Shown: positions 18,352-27,692, counted from the first letter of the stretch. The stretch: DNA of 64,000 bases from Pseudomonas prosekii (GCF_900105155.1 NZ_LT629762.1:620001-684000), one strand, 5' to 3'. The notes: generated by a model not told the origin, from the sequence alone. Numbers and translations are program-made.

Positions 18352-21300
18352 ATGCCCAAATCTGTTGACCGTACTCCGCCGATGCCGCGTATTCAGGCGA
18401 TTGACCCGCAGCGGTCAGAGCAGAGCTGGGAAAGTGCGCCGCAATTGCTCGCCGCACTCAACGGCGCGCGCCTCGGGGCGTGGTACTGGGACATAGAACT
18501 TGGCCAGATCAGTTGGTCGCGGGGCACGCAGGCATTGTTCGGTTTCGATCCGCGTCAGCCGCTGCCCAAAGACCTCGAATACCTCGACCTGCTGCCGCCC
18601 GAGGACCGCGCGAAAACCATTCGCGCGTTTCATCAGGTGATCGCCGGGGCGCCACTGGCGCAGGCAATGCATCACCGCATTCGATGGCCCGACGGCAGCC
18701 TGCATTGGCTGGAAATCAACGGCAGCCTGTTGCCGGACAAGAACGGCCGGCCACGGATGATCGGCGTCATCCGCGAAATCACCCACCAGCGCCAGCGCGA
18801 ACAAGCGCTGAGCAGCTCGGAGAAACGTTTCGCCACGCTGTTTCACCTGTGCCCGAACATGGTGCTGCTGACCCGCCAGGAAGACGGCTTGATCAGCGAA
18901 GCCAATCAATATTTCGAAAGCCTGTTCGGCTGGCCGGTGCAAAGCGCGATTGGCCGGACCACGCTGGAACTGGGCCTGTGGGTTCATCCCGAGCAACGCG
19001 CGGTACTGGTCAAGGCAACCAAAGCCAAGGGCGAATTGATCAGCATGGAGGTGCAGTTTCGTGCGAGCAACGGCCAGGTCCATGACGGCATTCTCAGCGC
19101 GCAGAAGGTCGAGCTCGAAGGCCAGCCGTATTTATTGAGCACATTCCTCGACACCACCGAGCGCAAAGCTGCCGAACACGCGCTCAAGGACAGTCAGGAA
19201 CGGCTGGATCTGGCGCTCGATTCAGCGCAACTCGGCACCTGGGACTGGCACATTCCCAGCGGCATGCTTTACGGCTCGGCGCGCGCTGCGCAGTTGCATG
19301 GCCTGGAACCCAAACCATTCCATGAGGCGTTCGACGAGTTCTTCGAAGGCGTGCCTGGCGAAGAACGCGACAGCATGCGCAACGCCTACCGCAGCCTGCG
19401 CGAAGGCCCGGCGGGCAATTATCAACTGACCTACCGCGTGCAATTGCCCGACGGCAGTTCGCGTTACCTCGAGAGCCGCGCCCGCCTCTACCGCGACGAC
19501 AACGGCCTGCCGCTGCGCATGGCCGGGACGTTGCTCGACATCACCGATCAGGTCGAGCGCGAGCAGCGTTTGGTCGCCTCCGAAGAGAAATTCGCCACGC
19601 TGTTTCAGGTCAGCCCTGACCCGATCTGCGTCACTCGCCAGGATAGCGGCCAGTTCATCGAGATCAATTCCAGTTTCACCCAGATTTTCGGCTGGAGCGC
19701 CGCCGACGTGATTGGCCGCAGCGCCGACCAGATCGGCTTGTGGGACGCCTCGGCGAAAAGCCTGCAACGCATTGAACAGGTGATCCGCGAACAAGGCTTG
19801 AGCAACGTCGCGATCATCGTCCAGCACAAGAACGGCCAATCCCTGACGTGCGTGATTTCCAGCCGCCAGATCAGCGTCGGCGACCAGCCGTGCATCGTCA
19901 CCACCCTGCGCGACATCACCCAGCAGCAGCGCTCGGAAGCCGCGCTGAAGGCCAGCGAGGAGAAATTCGCCAAGGCGTTTCACTCAAGTCCCGACGCCAT
20001 CACCATCACCGAACGCGATACCGGGCGTTATCTGGAGGTCAATGATGGTTTCTGTCGCCTGACCGGTTTCCGCGCCGACGAGGTGGTTGGCAAAACCGTG
20101 TATCAGGTGGGCATCTGGGCCGAAGAGAAACAGCGCTCGGCACTGCTCGCCGAACTGCAGATCAAGGGCCGCGTGCATCACCAGGAAATGCTCGGGCGCA
20201 ACAAACGCGGGGATTTGCTCACCGTCGAGGTCTCGGTCGAGCCAATCACCCTTAACGAAACCGCCTGCCTGCTGCTGACCGCGCGCGATGTCAGCCTGTT
20301 GAAAAACGCCGAGGCGCAGATTCGGCATCTGGCCTACCACGACCCGCTGACCAACCTGCCGAACCGCGCGCTGCTGATGGATCGCCTGAGCCAGCAGATC
20401 GCCCTGCTCAAGCGCCACAACTTGCGCGGCGCCCTGATGTTTCTCGACCTCGACCACTTCAAGCACATCAATGACTCACTCGGCCACCCGGTCGGCGACA
20501 CGGTGCTGAAGATCATTACCGCGCGGCTCGAAGCCAGCGTGCGCATGGAAGACACCGTGGCGCGGCTCGGTGGCGACGAGTTCGTGGTGCTGCTCAGTGG
20601 CCTGGAAGGTTCGCGCGGCGAGGTCAGCGAACAGGTGCGGGAATTGGCCGACACCTTGCGCGAATTGCTTTCGGAACCGATGTTTCTCGACGGCCAGCGC
20701 CTGCAAGTCACGCCGAGCATCGGTATCGCGTTGATTCCTGATCACGGCTCGACCCCGACCGACCTGCTCAAGCGCGCCGACATTGCCCTTTATCGGGCCA
20801 AGGATTCCGGGCGCAACACCACGCAGATGTATCACAACACCATGCAGAAGGCCGCCAGCGAGCGCTTGCGCATGGAAACCGACTTGCGTCTGGCGCTCTC
20901 GCGCAATGAGTTCAGCGTGCATTACCAGCCGCAAATCGATGCCCGCAACAACAGCATTGTTGGCGCCGAAGCCTTGGTGCGCTGGCACCACCCGGAGCTC
21001 GGTGCGCAATCGCCGACCGAGTTCATCAAGGTGCTGGAGGACAGCGGGCTGATTCTGGAGGTTGGCACGTGGATCCTCGATGAAGCCTGCGATGCCTTCA
21101 AACAGCTGATCGCCAAGGGCTTGATCGACCCGCTGATGTTCAGCCTCTGCGTCAACATCAGCCCACGGCAGTTCCGCCAGAACGACTTCGTCGAACGCAT
21201 CGAACGCAGCCTCAGCCACCACGGATTGCCTTGTTCGCTGCTGAAACTTGAAATCACCGAAGGCATCGTTATCCAGAACCTCGAAGACACCATCGGCAAA

Positions 21301-21630
21301 ATGCGTCGACTGAAAAAACTCGGCGTCAGTTTCGCGATGGACGATTTCGGCACCGGTTATTCCTCGCTGACCTACCTCAAGCGCCTGCCGGTGGACACGC
21401 TGAAAATCGACCAGTCATTCATCCGCGACGCCACCACCGACCCCAACGACGCCGAAATCATCCGCGCCATCGTCGCCATGGCGCGCAGCCTGGCGCTGAA
21501 AGTGATTGCTGAAGGGGTTGAGACGCCGGAGCAATTGGAGTTTTTGCAGGGCCTTGGCTGCCATTTTTATCAGGGCTATTTGCACAGCCGGCCGTTGCCG
21601 TTGGAGGACTTCCAGACATTGCTCAAATAA
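18352..21630 (+). CDS. Multi-PAS GGDEF-EAL protein
   Basis: 1092 residues from the ATG at 18352; a TTG two codons upstream is also open. I read five PAS domains in series (about 25-140, 150-275, 285-405, 410-530, 535-655). A GGDEF domain follows with an intact GGDEF at residue 740 and an upstream RxxD inhibitory site (RMED). The EAL domain has EAL at about 873 and DDFGTGYSSL, plus AEGVETPEQ. Both the cyclase and the phosphodiesterase sites therefore look competent for c-di-GMP turnover. No membrane segment or signal peptide is evident, so it is probably cytoplasmic. It is monocistronic, 70 bp after the LysR gene. Confidence 0.93.
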   Translation: MPKSVDRTPPMPRIQAIDPQRSEQSWESAPQLLAALNGARLGAWYWDIELGQISWSRGTQALFGFDPRQPLPKDLEYLDLLPPEDRAKTIRAFHQVIAGAPLAQAMHHRIRWPDGSLHWLEINGSLLPDKNGRPRMIGVIREITHQRQREQALSSSEKRFATLFHLCPNMVLLTRQEDGLISEANQYFESLFGWPVQSAIGRTTLELGLWVHPEQRAVLVKATKAKGELISMEVQFRASNGQVHDGILSAQKVELEGQPYLLSTFLDTTERKAAEHALKDSQERLDLALDSAQLGTWDWHIPSGMLYGSARAAQLHGLEPKPFHEAFDEFFEGVPGEERDSMRNAYRSLREGPAGNYQLTYRVQLPDGSSRYLESRARLYRDDNGLPLRMAGTLLDITDQVEREQRLVASEEKFATLFQVSPDPICVTRQDSGQFIEINSSFTQIFGWSAADVIGRSADQIGLWDASAKSLQRIEQVIREQGLSNVAIIVQHKNGQSLTCVISSRQISVGDQPCIVTTLRDITQQQRSEAALKASEEKFAKAFHSSPDAITITERDTGRYLEVNDGFCRLTGFRADEVVGKTVYQVGIWAEEKQRSALLAELQIKGRVHHQEMLGRNKRGDLLTVEVSVEPITLNETACLLLTARDVSLLKNAEAQIRHLAYHDPLTNLPNRALLMDRLSQQIALLKRHNLRGALMFLDLDHFKHINDSLGHPVGDTVLKIITARLEASVRMEDTVARLGGDEFVVLLSGLEGSRGEVSEQVRELADTLRELLSEPMFLDGQRLQVTPSIGIALIPDHGSTPTDLLKRADIALYRAKDSGRNTTQMYHNTMQKAASERLRMETDLRLALSRNEFSVHYQPQIDARNNSIVGAEALVRWHHPELGAQSPTEFIKVLEDSGLILEVGTWILDEACDAFKQLIAKGLIDPLMFSLCVNISPRQFRQNDFVERIERSLSHHGLPCSLLKLEITEGIVIQNLEDTIGKMRRLKKLGVSFAMDDFGTGYSSLTYLKRLPVDTLKIDQSFIRDATTDPNDAEIIRAIVAMARSLALKVIAEGVETPEQLEFLQGLGCHFYQGYLHSRPLPLEDFQTLLK

Positions 21631-21644
21631 ATCACCGCCCCCTC

Positions 21645-21797
21645 CGTAGCAGCTGTCGAGCCCTAGCGAGGCTGCGTTCGGCGACGAAGTCGTCGTGAAA
21701 TCAGACGACGCGGTGGATCAGGCAAACCGCGTGCGCTGGGTTTACGACGGCTTCGCCGCCGAACGCAGCCTCGCTGGGGCTCGGCAGCTGCTACAGG
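21645..21797. repeat. REPIN with long inverted arms
   Basis: Arms CGTAGCAGCTGTCGAGCCC and GGGGCTCGGCAGCTGCTACAG, with a second inner pair (GAGGCTGCGTTCGGCG / CGCCGAACGCAGCCTCG). It lies between the GGDEF-EAL gene and hscC and belongs to the same family as 1997-2134 and 31622-31744. Confidence 0.85.
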
Positions 21798-21869
21798 TTT
21801 ACGGTAATTGCCAGTTTTTCTCTCAGCCTGTAGGGTCGCTTTTTTTGCGCCGCCTCAAAGAGATCAACC

Positions 21870-23561
21870 ATGCAGGATGCAACCCTCCCCCGCCCGGCCT
21901 TGCTGGGTATCGACCTCGGGACCACCAATAGCCTGATCGCCGTCTGGCAGGACGGTCAGGCACAGTTGATTCCCAACGCCCTCGGCGATGTCCTCACGCC
22001 GTCCGTGGTCAGCCTCGATGAAGACGACAGCATTCTGGTGGGCAAGGCCGCCCGCGCGCGCTTGACCACTCACCCGCAACGCACGGTGGCGGCATTCAAA
22101 CGCTTTATGGGCAGCGACAAGCAATTTGAACTGGGTGGACGCCAGTTCAGCCCGGAAGAACTTTCGGCGCTGGTGATCGGTTCGCTCAAACAGGACGCCG
22201 AAGCCTTTCTCGGCCACCCGGTGCACGAGGCGGTGATTTCGGTTCCGGCCTATTTCAGTGACGAACAACGCAAACGCACACTGTTTGCCGCCGAGCTGGC
22301 TGGCCTGAGCGTGTCGCGGCTGATCAACGAACCGACAGCCGCCGCCATGGCGTACGGGCTGCATGAGCAGAAGTTCGAGCGCACGCTGATTTTCGACCTG
22401 GGCGGCGGCACGTTTGACGTCACGGTGCTGGAATACGCCCTGCCGCTGATCGAAGTGCATGCCTCCACCGGCGACAACTTCCTCGGTGGCGAAGACTTCA
22501 CCGCCGCGCTGCTGCAAGCCTGCCTGAAAGACTGGCAACTCACTTCGCAGATGATCGACGGCCAGGGTTTGGCCAGCCTCGGCGATGCCCTGGAACAACT
22601 CAAATGCAAACTCAACGAAGGTACCCAGCACCTGAGCTGGAACGGGGCCGGCGCGTTGCGTGAATGGTCGCTGGATGAAGCCGGGGCGTTGAAAATCTGG
22701 GAACCGTTGCTTGGGCGGTTGCGCGCCCCCATCGAGCAAGCCCTGCGCGATGCGCGACTCAAGCCACGGGACCTCGACAGCCTGGTGATGGTCGGCGGCG
22801 CCACGCGAATGCCAGCCGTGCAGCAAATGGTCGCGACGCTGTTCGGGCGCCTGCCCTATCGCCATCTCGATCCGGACACGATTGTCGCGCTGGGCGCCGC
22901 CACCCAAGCGGCCTGCAAGGCCCGGGACAGCGCCATCGAAGAACTGATCCTGACCGACGTCTGCCCCTACACCCTGGGCATCTCGACCAATCGCGGTGAA
23001 GACGTCAGCGGCGCTTTCGCACCGATCATCGAGCGCAATACGGTGATCCCGACGTCCAGGGTGAAGCGCTTTTTCACCAGTCATCCCCAGCAAACGTTGA
23101 TCCGCATTGAGGTTTATCAGGGCGAGCGGCCATGGGTGCGCGACAACATTTACATTGATGCCTTCGACGTCGCGCTGACACCTAGCGAGCAGACCCAGGC
23201 GCTGGATGTGCGCTTCAGCTACGACATCAACGGTTTGCTCGAAGTCGACGTCACCCTGCTGGCCAGCGGCGAACGCCACAGCCACAGCATCGATCGCAGC
23301 CCCACCGGGCTCGACCCGCAATCGCGGCAAAACAGCCATGAACGGCTCAGCGCCCTGAAGATTCACCCCCGCGACACCCTGCCCAATCGCACCTTGCTGG
23401 CGCGCCTGGAACGGGCCTGGACACAAAGCCTGGGTGATGAGCGCGAGCAGATTGCCGATTGGCTGGATACCTTTACCGCCGTGCTCGGTGGCCAGCAATC
23501 GGTGGAGATTGCCAGCCATCGGTCACAGCTCAATAAAGCCCTGGATGAACTGCGCCTCTAG
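21870..23561 (+). CDS. hscC: HscC-type Hsp70 chaperone
   Basis: 563 residues, close to E. coli HscC (about 556) and shorter than DnaK. The ATPase domain shows the phosphate-1 motif LLGIDLGTTNSLIA, PAYFSDEQRKRTLFAAELAGL and the phosphate-2 motif LIFDLGGGTFDVTVLE. The substrate-binding domain follows VCPYTLGI, and the lid is short. AAAGAGATC precedes the ATG. Its stop overlaps that of the convergent J-protein gene by 4 bp. E. coli hscC likewise lies beside J-protein and DUF1266 genes (djlB, djlC, ybeU, ybeR), which supports the assignment to HscC over DnaK or HscA. Substrates are unknown. Confidence 0.92.
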   Translation: MQDATLPRPALLGIDLGTTNSLIAVWQDGQAQLIPNALGDVLTPSVVSLDEDDSILVGKAARARLTTHPQRTVAAFKRFMGSDKQFELGGRQFSPEELSALVIGSLKQDAEAFLGHPVHEAVISVPAYFSDEQRKRTLFAAELAGLSVSRLINEPTAAAMAYGLHEQKFERTLIFDLGGGTFDVTVLEYALPLIEVHASTGDNFLGGEDFTAALLQACLKDWQLTSQMIDGQGLASLGDALEQLKCKLNEGTQHLSWNGAGALREWSLDEAGALKIWEPLLGRLRAPIEQALRDARLKPRDLDSLVMVGGATRMPAVQQMVATLFGRLPYRHLDPDTIVALGAATQAACKARDSAIEELILTDVCPYTLGISTNRGEDVSGAFAPIIERNTVIPTSRVKRFFTSHPQQTLIRIEVYQGERPWVRDNIYIDAFDVALTPSEQTQALDVRFSYDINGLLEVDVTLLASGERHSHSIDRSPTGLDPQSRQNSHERLSALKIHPRDTLPNRTLLARLERAWTQSLGDEREQIADWLDTFTAVLGGQQSVEIASHRSQLNKALDELRL

Positions 23562-26239
23562 CCGTTAAGCCGCCGCAAGGCCGTTTGCAAACCGCCGGAC
23601 AAGGTGTCTTCACCGCCGCTGTCCGGCGGCACGCCGTAACGGTTGGGCAGTTTGTCGCCGGGAAAGCCAAACAACAGCAAAGGCATGAACGGCAGCACCA
23701 GCGACAGGCAGCCAAAAATCAGCAACGTGGGAATCCCGCGGCCCATGTCATGCAGTCGACGCAGAATCGCGCCGAGCAACAACAAGGCGCCCAGCAACAG
23801 CACGCCAATGCCCGAGAGCGCAGTGCCGCTCATCAACGCCAGATACGGGGTGAGTAGCACACACCCCAGCACTTGCCCGATAAACGCCTTGCGCCCAAGT
23901 CGGGAACCCAAGCGCCAGAACGCCATGGCCGGCACGGGACGTTTGTCGCCGTTGGCCAGCAGCAGGCGTTCGTTCCACGACAACAGCGCCGTTAGCGCCA
24001 GACGCAGGCCCACGCTGTTCTCGGGGTTATCTTTGCCGTACTGCAAGATGCTCAGCGCCTTGTTCCGCGGCACCCCGGCCGCGCCATGACGGACCAGGCT
24101 TTTCAGCGTATCGAGGAGTGAATAGACCACCAGTTTCTCGACACCGAAATCCTTCAACACTTTCTCGGGCGGCCACACCGGATCGCCTTTGATCAAGCCA
24201 TTGCGAAACCCTTCAAACCAGTCATCTTCGCAACTGACGGCGGCGATGGATTGCAACAGCGCGCGGTGCTGTTCGGCATTCAGGGTCGGATCGTGATACA
24301 GCACACCCCAAAGCAGCATCAGCCCCAATACATCTTCGCCGCAGGCGTCAGGATCGCTTTCAATGCAGGTATAGAGTTGCGCGTTGCCCGGCAGCGTCGC
24401 GCTGTCGAGGGCCTGTTGCACATTGAACAGCTTTTGCACGAGCAAGCCATGCACCGGATCGCTGGCTTGCAACCAGCCCAGTAAACCGGCGCAACTCCCT
24501 TGCTCGCGCTGCAAACGCTGGAGCAAGGGTTGAAGCCGACTCAGCGGATGAGCCGGGTTGACCTCCAGCTGATCCAGGCAGGGCGAATCGATCAACGATA
24601 GCCAACGTTCCGGCTGATCGAGCAATGCCAGCAGGAACATCGTTTGAGCGTGCCATTGCCACGGCGTCGCGCCTTGGTCCATGGCTGGCAACAGCACACC
24701 GCGCTGTTCCAACTGGACCAACAGGCTCAGACCGCGCAAGTCCACGTCCGCTTGCGCGTCTTGCAGGTCAAACGCCTGATCGATCCGCACCAGCGCGGCC
24801 TGATCGTAAGGCCGCAGCCTGCGCAACCAGAGACGGCAAATGGTGTGTGGTTCGGCCTTTCTCAGCTCCTCGGCCAGTTGCGGCTGCACCGAACGACTGC
24901 TGAGGAAAGCCTTCAGCGCCAAGGGGATCGGCGCCTGATGCAGCCAGCGGAGTTGCTGCGCAGCCTGATACTTGAACCCGCTCAGCACCATGCCTTCAAG
25001 GGCATCGACCGGCTGCGGTTCGTCAAGTATGTGTTGCAGCAATCCGACATCGCCACGGTGCAAGGCCCAGGCATGCCGGTACAGCTGCTGCAAACGGCAA
25101 TCCGCAGATTGCCCAAGCAGCAAGGCCAGCAGCGGCAGCTCATCCCCGGTCATCCGCCAATCGACAAACGCAGCCGCCAAGCCTTGCAGGTTGAGTTGCC
25201 CGACCCCAAGCCAGCGCACCAGCGTCTCGGGACGTTGTGCAGGGCTGCCAAAGGTTTGGCTGACATCGGCGAGGTCGGCGGACCAATCGCGGAAATTCTC
25301 CTGATGGTCAAATGCCTGGATCAGCAGCGCCAAGAAGTCCGGCTGACGCTTGGCGCACAGCTCCAGTAAACGGCCTTCGGCCTTCGGATGGTGATGCTCC
25401 TGCCACAGCCGGATCCAGCAAGGCAACGCCTGATCCTCCAGGCCCAGCAAGCTGTTTTGGCACGCCAGCAAATACAGCCAGTCGACATCGTCGGGGGCTT
25501 GCGCCTGTTGTTCGACACACACTTGCCGCAACCCCGGGCCACCCATACCCGCCTGAGTGAACTGCACCAGCAGACGCTGGATAAATGCGTCGTCCGCCGG
25601 CAGCGGCAAACAGGTGTGGTGGCTGGCGAAGTCTTCGAACTCATGCAGAGGACGATGTTGGAAGATGTAGTCGAGGCTGCGGGCATACCAGAGGGTTTCC
25701 ATCTGCGCAGGCCCGGGCCAATCGCCCATCAGCGTGGTGTCGAACGGGTCGGGCCCCTTGATGCGTTGCAGGAACGCTTCGACTTCTTTCGCCTGGTCGA
25801 ACTCCAGGTCCAGCAACTGCTGTTCCCAGGCCAGCCGTTGCGCCAGCAGATTCGCGCAGCGGTACGACAATGGACCAGCGTTGGCCAATGGGTGGAACAG
25901 CCCCCAACTGAGGTCATCGAGGGCGTCCAGCGGTAATTGGTCCAGCGCTTTGACAAAGACTTGCCAGGCCTGCGGATTGAAACGCCGCGCCGGGTCTTCG
26001 AGCAGCGCGTAGAAATCCACCAGGGTCTGCGGCATCTCCGGGACGCCTGCATCCTCTTCGTCGACTTCGTCCTCTTCCTGCCGGGCGAAACGGTTGGCGC
26101 TTTCATAGGCTTCACGCAGTGCCTGGAAGCCTTCGGGATCACTTTCCGGATGATGCTGCGGCAGGCGCGCGCGGTAGGCATCCCGAATCAGTGCCTGGTC
26201 TGTGGTGGGCTCTATGCCCAGACGTATCCAGCAACTCAT
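23558..26239 (-). CDS. Large J-domain protein with C-terminal membrane region (HscC partner)
   Basis: 893 residues. The first 50 form a J-domain-like helix pair (CWIRLGIEPTTDQALIRDAY...FQALREAYESANRF), but the HPD tripeptide is HPE (His30-Pro31-Glu32). A long alpha-helical, Leu-rich central region (about 80-760) has no domain I can name. The C-terminus has about three or four hydrophobic segments with RLGRKAFIGQ and LRRLHDMGRG, resembling DUF805 membrane proteins. It is far longer than E. coli DjlB/DjlC (about 480). The start overlaps the DUF1266 stop by 4 bp, and the stop overlaps hscC on the other strand. Partnership with HscC is inferred from context. Confidence 0.82.
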   Translation of the reverse strand: MSCWIRLGIEPTTDQALIRDAYRARLPQHHPESDPEGFQALREAYESANRFARQEEDEVDEEDAGVPEMPQTLVDFYALLEDPARRFNPQAWQVFVKALDQLPLDALDDLSWGLFHPLANAGPLSYRCANLLAQRLAWEQQLLDLEFDQAKEVEAFLQRIKGPDPFDTTLMGDWPGPAQMETLWYARSLDYIFQHRPLHEFEDFASHHTCLPLPADDAFIQRLLVQFTQAGMGGPGLRQVCVEQQAQAPDDVDWLYLLACQNSLLGLEDQALPCWIRLWQEHHHPKAEGRLLELCAKRQPDFLALLIQAFDHQENFRDWSADLADVSQTFGSPAQRPETLVRWLGVGQLNLQGLAAAFVDWRMTGDELPLLALLLGQSADCRLQQLYRHAWALHRGDVGLLQHILDEPQPVDALEGMVLSGFKYQAAQQLRWLHQAPIPLALKAFLSSRSVQPQLAEELRKAEPHTICRLWLRRLRPYDQAALVRIDQAFDLQDAQADVDLRGLSLLVQLEQRGVLLPAMDQGATPWQWHAQTMFLLALLDQPERWLSLIDSPCLDQLEVNPAHPLSRLQPLLQRLQREQGSCAGLLGWLQASDPVHGLLVQKLFNVQQALDSATLPGNAQLYTCIESDPDACGEDVLGLMLLWGVLYHDPTLNAEQHRALLQSIAAVSCEDDWFEGFRNGLIKGDPVWPPEKVLKDFGVEKLVVYSLLDTLKSLVRHGAAGVPRNKALSILQYGKDNPENSVGLRLALTALLSWNERLLLANGDKRPVPAMAFWRLGSRLGRKAFIGQVLGCVLLTPYLALMSGTALSGIGVLLLGALLLLGAILRRLHDMGRGIPTLLIFGCLSLVLPFMPLLLFGFPGDKLPNRYGVPPDSGGEDTLSGGLQTALRRLNG

Positions 26240-26934
26240 GACCAGTCGAACTCCCCTAAGGATGCCGGGCGTTGCGGCGGATCAAGCTTAAGGTGCCAAG
26301 GCAAGCCGGCCAGGAAAGTCGGTAGGTTACGGCTCAGCCCGCGAGCGATGCGCAGACTGCTCGAACACTCCCCTTGTCGGTCCAGTTCGTAAGCAAGCGT
26401 TTCGTCGCTGCTGTTCTGGCAGCCCCAGAATGCGCGGCCGGTGAGAAATCCGTTGAAATAGGAAAACCAGTCGTCGTAGTGATATTGCGCCCTGACGGCC
26501 AGGCGCCAATGCAGCCAGAGACTTTCGCGAAGATCTATCCACTCGTTGCGCACGCCACACCGCAACAGAAACCCCATGCGCCCCAGATCCCACGCCAGGA
26601 TACCGCCCGAACCGCAGCCCTCGAAGGTACGGCTGGCAAACTCGTGCAAGATGCGCTCACGGGGTTCCAGGGTCTCGAGCAACAACTGCCACTCACCGGG
26701 CAAACAGCGTTGCCATGAGTGATACGCCTGTTTGAGGTGGGTGGCGTGACCGTTATCGGTCATTCTTTCGAGCATGCCCAACAACTGCGACCGGTCATTG
26801 ATGCCCCAGCTGCATTGCAGGTCGATAAATTCCGGATTGGAATAGAAAGCGGGCTCGTCGTATTCGGCACGAGGATTGAGGGCCACCATTGGCGCAGAAA
26901 GACCGCACAGCCAACGCTGTTGTATCTCTTCCAT
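26236..26934 (-). CDS. DUF1266 family protein (YbeU/YbeR-like)
   Basis: 232 residues. GGILAWDLGRMGFLLRCGVRNEWID and YDDWFSYFNGFLTGRAFWGC match the pattern of DUF1266 proteins, which in E. coli (YbeU, YbeR) also sit in the hscC-djl cluster. The biochemical function is unknown. No signal peptide is present. It overlaps the J-protein gene by 4 bp and is probably its first co-transcribed partner. Confidence 0.8.
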   Translation of the reverse strand: MEEIQQRWLCGLSAPMVALNPRAEYDEPAFYSNPEFIDLQCSWGINDRSQLLGMLERMTDNGHATHLKQAYHSWQRCLPGEWQLLLETLEPRERILHEFASRTFEGCGSGGILAWDLGRMGFLLRCGVRNEWIDLRESLWLHWRLAVRAQYHYDDWFSYFNGFLTGRAFWGCQNSSDETLAYELDRQGECSSSLRIARGLSRNLPTFLAGLPWHLKLDPPQRPASLGEFDWS

Positions 26935-27048
26935 GAAAAAAAGCTCCGGGCCGACCAGGCAGGATGGGAGTCGGCAAAACTGTCGCGGATTGTAGAGAAA
27001 CCGTCACCAGGCGGCAAAGCCTGCGAGGCCGTTTTTTCGCCCGGATAC

Positions 27049-27074
27049 AAAAAGGCCCCGACAGGTCGGGGCCT
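27049..27074 (-). terminator. Terminator downstream of ibpA
   Basis: Stem AAGGCCCCGA / TCGGGGCCTT with a CAGG loop, about 50 bp beyond the ibpA stop. It also separates ibpA from the DUF1266 gene. Confidence 0.8.
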
Positions 27075-27124
27075 TCATTCAGCGGGTTATAGCCTGTTCA
27101 GACGAATGTGTGTCTTCGAATGAA

Positions 27125-27571
27125 TCAGTGCTGCAACGCTGGCTTTTGCGTCCCGTTGATCGGGATGCGTTTGGCTTTCGCCTCTTCCGGAACAATGCGC
27201 AGTAGGTCAATGCTCAGCAGACCGTTGCTGAGGTCGGCGGCTTTGATCTCGATGTGATCGGCCAACCGGAACGACAATTTGAATGCCCGCTGGGCGATGC
27301 CCTGGTGCAGGTACGTCACGCTGTCATTGGCGTCGCGTTTGCCACCACTGATGGTCAGCACACCTTTCTCGACTTGCAGGTCCAGGTCTTCTTCCTGGAA
27401 ACCAGCGGCCGCAACGACGATGCGGTATTGGTCATCACCGTGCTTTTCGACGTTGTACGGTGGGTAGCTGCTGCCAGGCTCGTTGCGCAGGGCGGTTTCG
27501 AACAGGTCATTAAAACGGTCGAAGCCAACCGAGGAACGGAACAATGGTGCGAGGGAAAATGCAGTACTCAT
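27125..27571 (-). CDS. ibpA: Small heat-shock protein IbpA (Hsp20 family)
   Basis: 148 residues. It holds unfolding proteins for refolding by Hsp70/ClpB. The alpha-crystallin core begins at YPPYNVEKHGDDQYRIVVAAAGF, and the N-terminus (PLFRSSVGFDRFNDLFE) is that of IbpA. Two control elements are visible upstream: a sigma-32-like promoter (27645-27672) and a ROSE-type RNA thermometer hiding the ribosome site (27572-27640). The gene is monocistronic, with a terminator 50 bp downstream. Confidence 0.95.
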   Translation of the reverse strand: MSTAFSLAPLFRSSVGFDRFNDLFETALRNEPGSSYPPYNVEKHGDDQYRIVVAAAGFQEEDLDLQVEKGVLTISGGKRDANDSVTYLHQGIAQRAFKLSFRLADHIEIKAADLSNGLLSIDLLRIVPEEAKAKRIPINGTQKPALQH

Positions 27572-27640
27572 GGTTCAAATCTCCTGAAAACAATCAGCAA
27601 GTTTTTTTGTCTCCGCGACCCGAATTCGGCATCGCGTAAC
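27572..27640 (-). promoter_or_regulatory. ROSE-type RNA thermometer in the ibpA leader
   Basis: On the transcript, UUGCUGA (27594-27600) pairs with UCAGGAG (27581-27587), which contains the ibpA ribosome site AGGAG, across a 6-nt loop. The pairing is U-G, U-A, G-G mismatch, C-G, U-A, G-C, A-U, which is the hallmark of ROSE elements. Melting at high temperature would free the ribosome site. Confidence 0.85.
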
Positions 27641-27644
27641 CCTT

Positions 27645-27672
27645 AGATAGGGACCGCTGATTGCATTTCAAG
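27645..27672 (-). promoter_or_regulatory. Sigma-32 (RpoH) type promoter of ibpA
   Basis: CTTGAAA (27666-27672) and CCCTATCT (27645-27652) are separated by 13 nt. This matches the heat-shock consensus CTTGAAA-N12..14-CCCCATNT with one mismatch, and places transcription start near 27637, giving a leader of about 65 nt. Confidence 0.85.
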
Positions 27673-27692
27673 AGATTATCTGCAGATTTTTT

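Noticed and set aside
21864..23519. 551-residue minus-strand frame opposite hscC
   Set aside because: hscC motifs on the plus strand are unambiguous; the antisense product has no features.
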